Source: an uncultured Bacteroidales bacterium
Lineage (GTDB): Bacteria > Bacteroidota > Bacteroidia > Bacteroidales > Bacteroidaceae
Assembly (NCBI GenBank): GCA_902771725.1
Contig: CACXXT010000002.1
Location: 1 to 64,000 of the forward strand
Length of the DNA stretch: 64,000 bases
Reading direction: 5' to 3'
In this document: positions 62,162-64,000 of the stretch, in pieces
How positions within the stretch are numbered: position 1 is the stretch's first letter
How the letters are laid out: each line of letters starts with the position of its first letter
The notes under the pieces: generated by a model
Databases searched by the model: none
What the model was told of the DNA's origin: nothing
Seen by the model: the letters and a program-made list of their open reading frames with translations, nothing else
Program-made: the position numbers and the translations under genes

Positions 62162-64000
62162 TTACTTCACGATGACCTTCGTGCCGTTGATGATGTAAGC
62201 ACCCTTCGGCATGTTGGAGATGCTGTTGAGGTTGCCGTTGCCAACGAAGCGGCCGTCGATGGTGTAGATGCCACCCATGCGGCTGACGTTCTTCACAGCA
62301 GCCTGGATGCCGTCCTCGAGACTTGCATTGAATTCGATTTCAATGCTTGCCTTGCGCCAGAACGAACCAGCCTCTTCATCGATATCGGTGATGTAAGCAC
62401 GGTTGTCGCTGATGCTGGTGCCCTTGTCATAGAACTTGAGGGCCTCTTCCTCGTGACCTACGCCAGCGGTGATGAACTTCTGCTGGATAGCACCGCCGTC
62501 GAACACACCCTTGAGGTAGTTGGTATTCTGGGGCTGGGTGATGAGGTCAAGCTTGAAGCTGCAGTCAATGAATACAGCGTCTTCGTCCTCTGCATCGGGA
62601 TTATAGTCGCCGGCAGCAACGATGAAGAACGGACGGCCTGCAGGAACTGTCGGCTCGGTGATCTTGGCCAGGGTGACCTTCACGCTCTCGGTAGCGCCAT
62701 CGGCATCGGGAGTACGCTCGACGCTTGCAACGCCCCAAAGCTGTGCCTGTTCGGCATTCTTGAACGTAACGGGAACAGCATAGCAGCGGCTGTAGATATC
62801 ACCAGGCATGAGTTTCATCTTGAAGTCGCCATAGGTGTAGTTTGCATCAACATCAGCAACCTCTTCTACGTAGAAGGCACCGCGATGATAGTCGTATTCA
62901 CCCCAACCGCTGGTGTCGCCACCCCACTGGGTCAGGATATTGAGGCTCTTAGCGAGATGCAAGGGAGGAAGCTTGGTGTTCTGTATGGACTTGGCGAAGA
63001 AGGAGTTCTGTCCCCAGCCAATAACCTTCTGCTCGTAGAGGGCGGGATAGATACCCAGACGAACGTCGCCACCTGTCGTGGGTCGAGTGAAGAACAGGCC
63101 GGTAGCCTTGTTCTGGATAGCGTATGCGCTGTCGCCAATGTTCACGAAGCGGAAGAGTGCCATGTCGGGATCTTCGAGGTCTGCCAGGTCGTCGCCGAAG
63201 ATGTAGGTGCCTTCAGCTGCGGTTTCCTTGGTGACAGGAAGAACGAGATTTGCGTTGTAGGGAGTGCCATCGTCGTTGGTGTCGATCTGCTCGAGACCTC
63301 TGACTGCAACGGCCAGGTACTTACCGAAGATTGCTTCGTTGACAGGGATGTCACCAATGGTGTCCTCTTCGACAACACGCCAGTCGGCTTCGTTACCAGT
63401 GCCACTGATGTGACCCGTCTCCTGATTAACGTTACCCCATCCGTACTTGGCAAATTCATCCTCATTACCGAAGCGGATGCGATACCACTTACCTTCCTTG
63501 ATCTTGTTGGGAGCCTCGTCGAGGGTCGTCAACTGAGACTTGAAGGAAGCAAGGAGTTCATTGCTCTTGGCGGGAGTATAGGCACCGGCTTCGTCATAAG
63601 CCTTGGCAGAAGCGATGGTGCTGTTCAGAGCGGTGGTGGAGCCAGCAGGCCAGAAGCCGGGGTTGGTTCCCTCAACGACCTTCTCCAACCTGTTCTTAGC
63701 CAGAGCAATGGTGTCGCGCAGAGCAGCAGGATTCACGTACTTAGCAACGAATGCATCGTAAGCGGGCTTCAGACGCTCGTAGTCAGCAATGTCAAAGGCT
63801 TCCATATCGTAGTCAGCAAACTCTTCGATGAGAGCCTCGAGGTTCTTGGCGACATCGCCGAGAGCTACGTACTGTGACTTGGGATTCTCGACATCGTAGC
63901 AGAGCTGAATCTCAGAAAGGTGGAAGAATGCGCTACCGGCGTTGTTACCGTCGTTGTAGAAGCGGATGTACTTGAAGCCCTGGGTGTCGAACGGCTCAGA
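62162..64000 (-). CDS. Large secreted protein, C-terminal part (runs off right edge)
   Basis: The frame is open from base 64000 to the stop at 62162, giving 612 residues; an internal ATG at 63805 is not the true start because coding sequence continues upstream. The visible N-terminal piece (TQGFKYIRFYNDGNNAGSAF) looks like the end of a discoidin/F5-F8C-like domain. The rest is a mix of helices and beta segments, with ricin-like DAYAIQNKATGLFFTRP-type repeats near the middle. The C-terminus (IYTIDGRFVGNGNLNSISNM, PKGAYIINGTKVIVK) is a short T9SS-type tail like that of the M60 protein. Enzymatic identity cannot be read. Confidence 0.8.
   Translation of the reverse strand, partial: SEPFDTQGFKYIRFYNDGNNAGSAFFHLSEIQLCYDVENPKSQYVALGDVAKNLEALIEEFADYDMEAFDIADYERLKPAYDAFVAKYVNPAALRDTIALAKNRLEKVVEGTNPGFWPAGSTTALNSTIASAKAYDEAGAYTPAKSNELLASFKSQLTTLDEAPNKIKEGKWYRIRFGNEDEFAKYGWGNVNQETGHISGTGNEADWRVVEEDTIGDIPVNEAIFGKYLAVAVRGLEQIDTNDDGTPYNANLVLPVTKETAAEGTYIFGDDLADLEDPDMALFRFVNIGDSAYAIQNKATGLFFTRPTTGGDVRLGIYPALYEQKVIGWGQNSFFAKSIQNTKLPPLHLAKSLNILTQWGGDTSGWGEYDYHRGAFYVEEVADVDANYTYGDFKMKLMPGDIYSRCYAVPVTFKNAEQAQLWGVASVERTPDADGATESVKVTLAKITEPTVPAGRPFFIVAAGDYNPDAEDEDAVFIDCSFKLDLITQPQNTNYLKGVFDGGAIQQKFITAGVGHEEEALKFYDKGTSISDNRAYITDIDEEAGSFWRKASIEIEFNASLEDGIQAAVKNVSRMGGIYTIDGRFVGNGNLNSISNMPKGAYIINGTKVIVK

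Overview
The window is chromosomal DNA of a Bacteroidota bacterium, most likely a gut or rumen Prevotella-type member of the Bacteroidales. Four things point there: a complete core type IX secretion (T9SS) locus porP-K-L-M-N plus a PorT-like barrel; several secreted proteins with T9SS-type C-terminal tails; repeated TAnnTTTG promoter boxes; and plant- and host-glycan enzymes, a DUF3244 protein, a DUF2795 protein and IS1380-type remnants. There are no phage genes, no CRISPR array and no rRNA. One tRNA is present (Arg, anticodon CCU).

Layout. 1-7.2 kb (minus): lipoprotein fragments, a broken GH95 fucosidase start, a secreted metzincin and an S74-like protein with T9SS tails, a DUF3244 protein, a frameshifted TPR-TM-HTH regulator and a macro-domain protein. 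7.3-10.8 kb: cysS, ispG, purE. 10.9-20.4 kb: GH3 glucosidase/xylosidase, tRNA-Arg, YfhO-like membrane protein, rpsO, OmpA-family protein, a small membrane protein facing an AraC-type regulator, and a thioredoxin-like protein. 20.5-21.5 kb: two GNAT acetyltransferases. 21.5-26.1 kb: one 1532-residue polypeptide joining four pectin-active modules (GH28, GH105, PL10-like, CE8). 26.1-30.6 kb: a repeat-rich gene-poor stretch, then two glycosidase-like genes bracketed by two truncated left ends of the same IS. 30.6-31.6 kb: DUF2795 protein and cobalamin adenosyltransferase. 31.7-38.8 kb (plus): the T9SS locus. 38.8-51.4 kb: priA, pgpH, gltX, waaA, a polysaccharide flippase, an M16 peptidase and a GT11-like fucosyltransferase. 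51.6-64 kb (minus): nagB, then a probable operon of an M60 mucin peptidase followed by two tandem copies of a DUF6057 membrane protein plus PD40/CxxCH lipoprotein pair, and a truncated secreted protein at the right edge.

How the parts fit. The T9SS locus could export the secreted proteins in this window that carry C-terminal sorting tails (metzincin, S74-like protein, M60 peptidase, right-edge protein). The pectinase fusion, GH3 and the two GH99/GH-D-like genes suggest use of plant polysaccharide. The M60 peptidase, nagB and the GH95 remnant suggest use of host glycans.

The most unusual signal is a family of GC-rich palindromic elements sitting in frame inside, or at the ends of, five protein-coding genes (cysS, ispG, priA, the flippase twice, and the fucosyltransferase). 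They add related peptides such as LPPTGG to otherwise conserved proteins. Other notable points are the four-enzyme pectinase, a Gly-rich insertion of about 110 residues in PorL, several short tandem arrays that share a ~22-bp period, and the duplicated M60-linked membrane/lipoprotein module.
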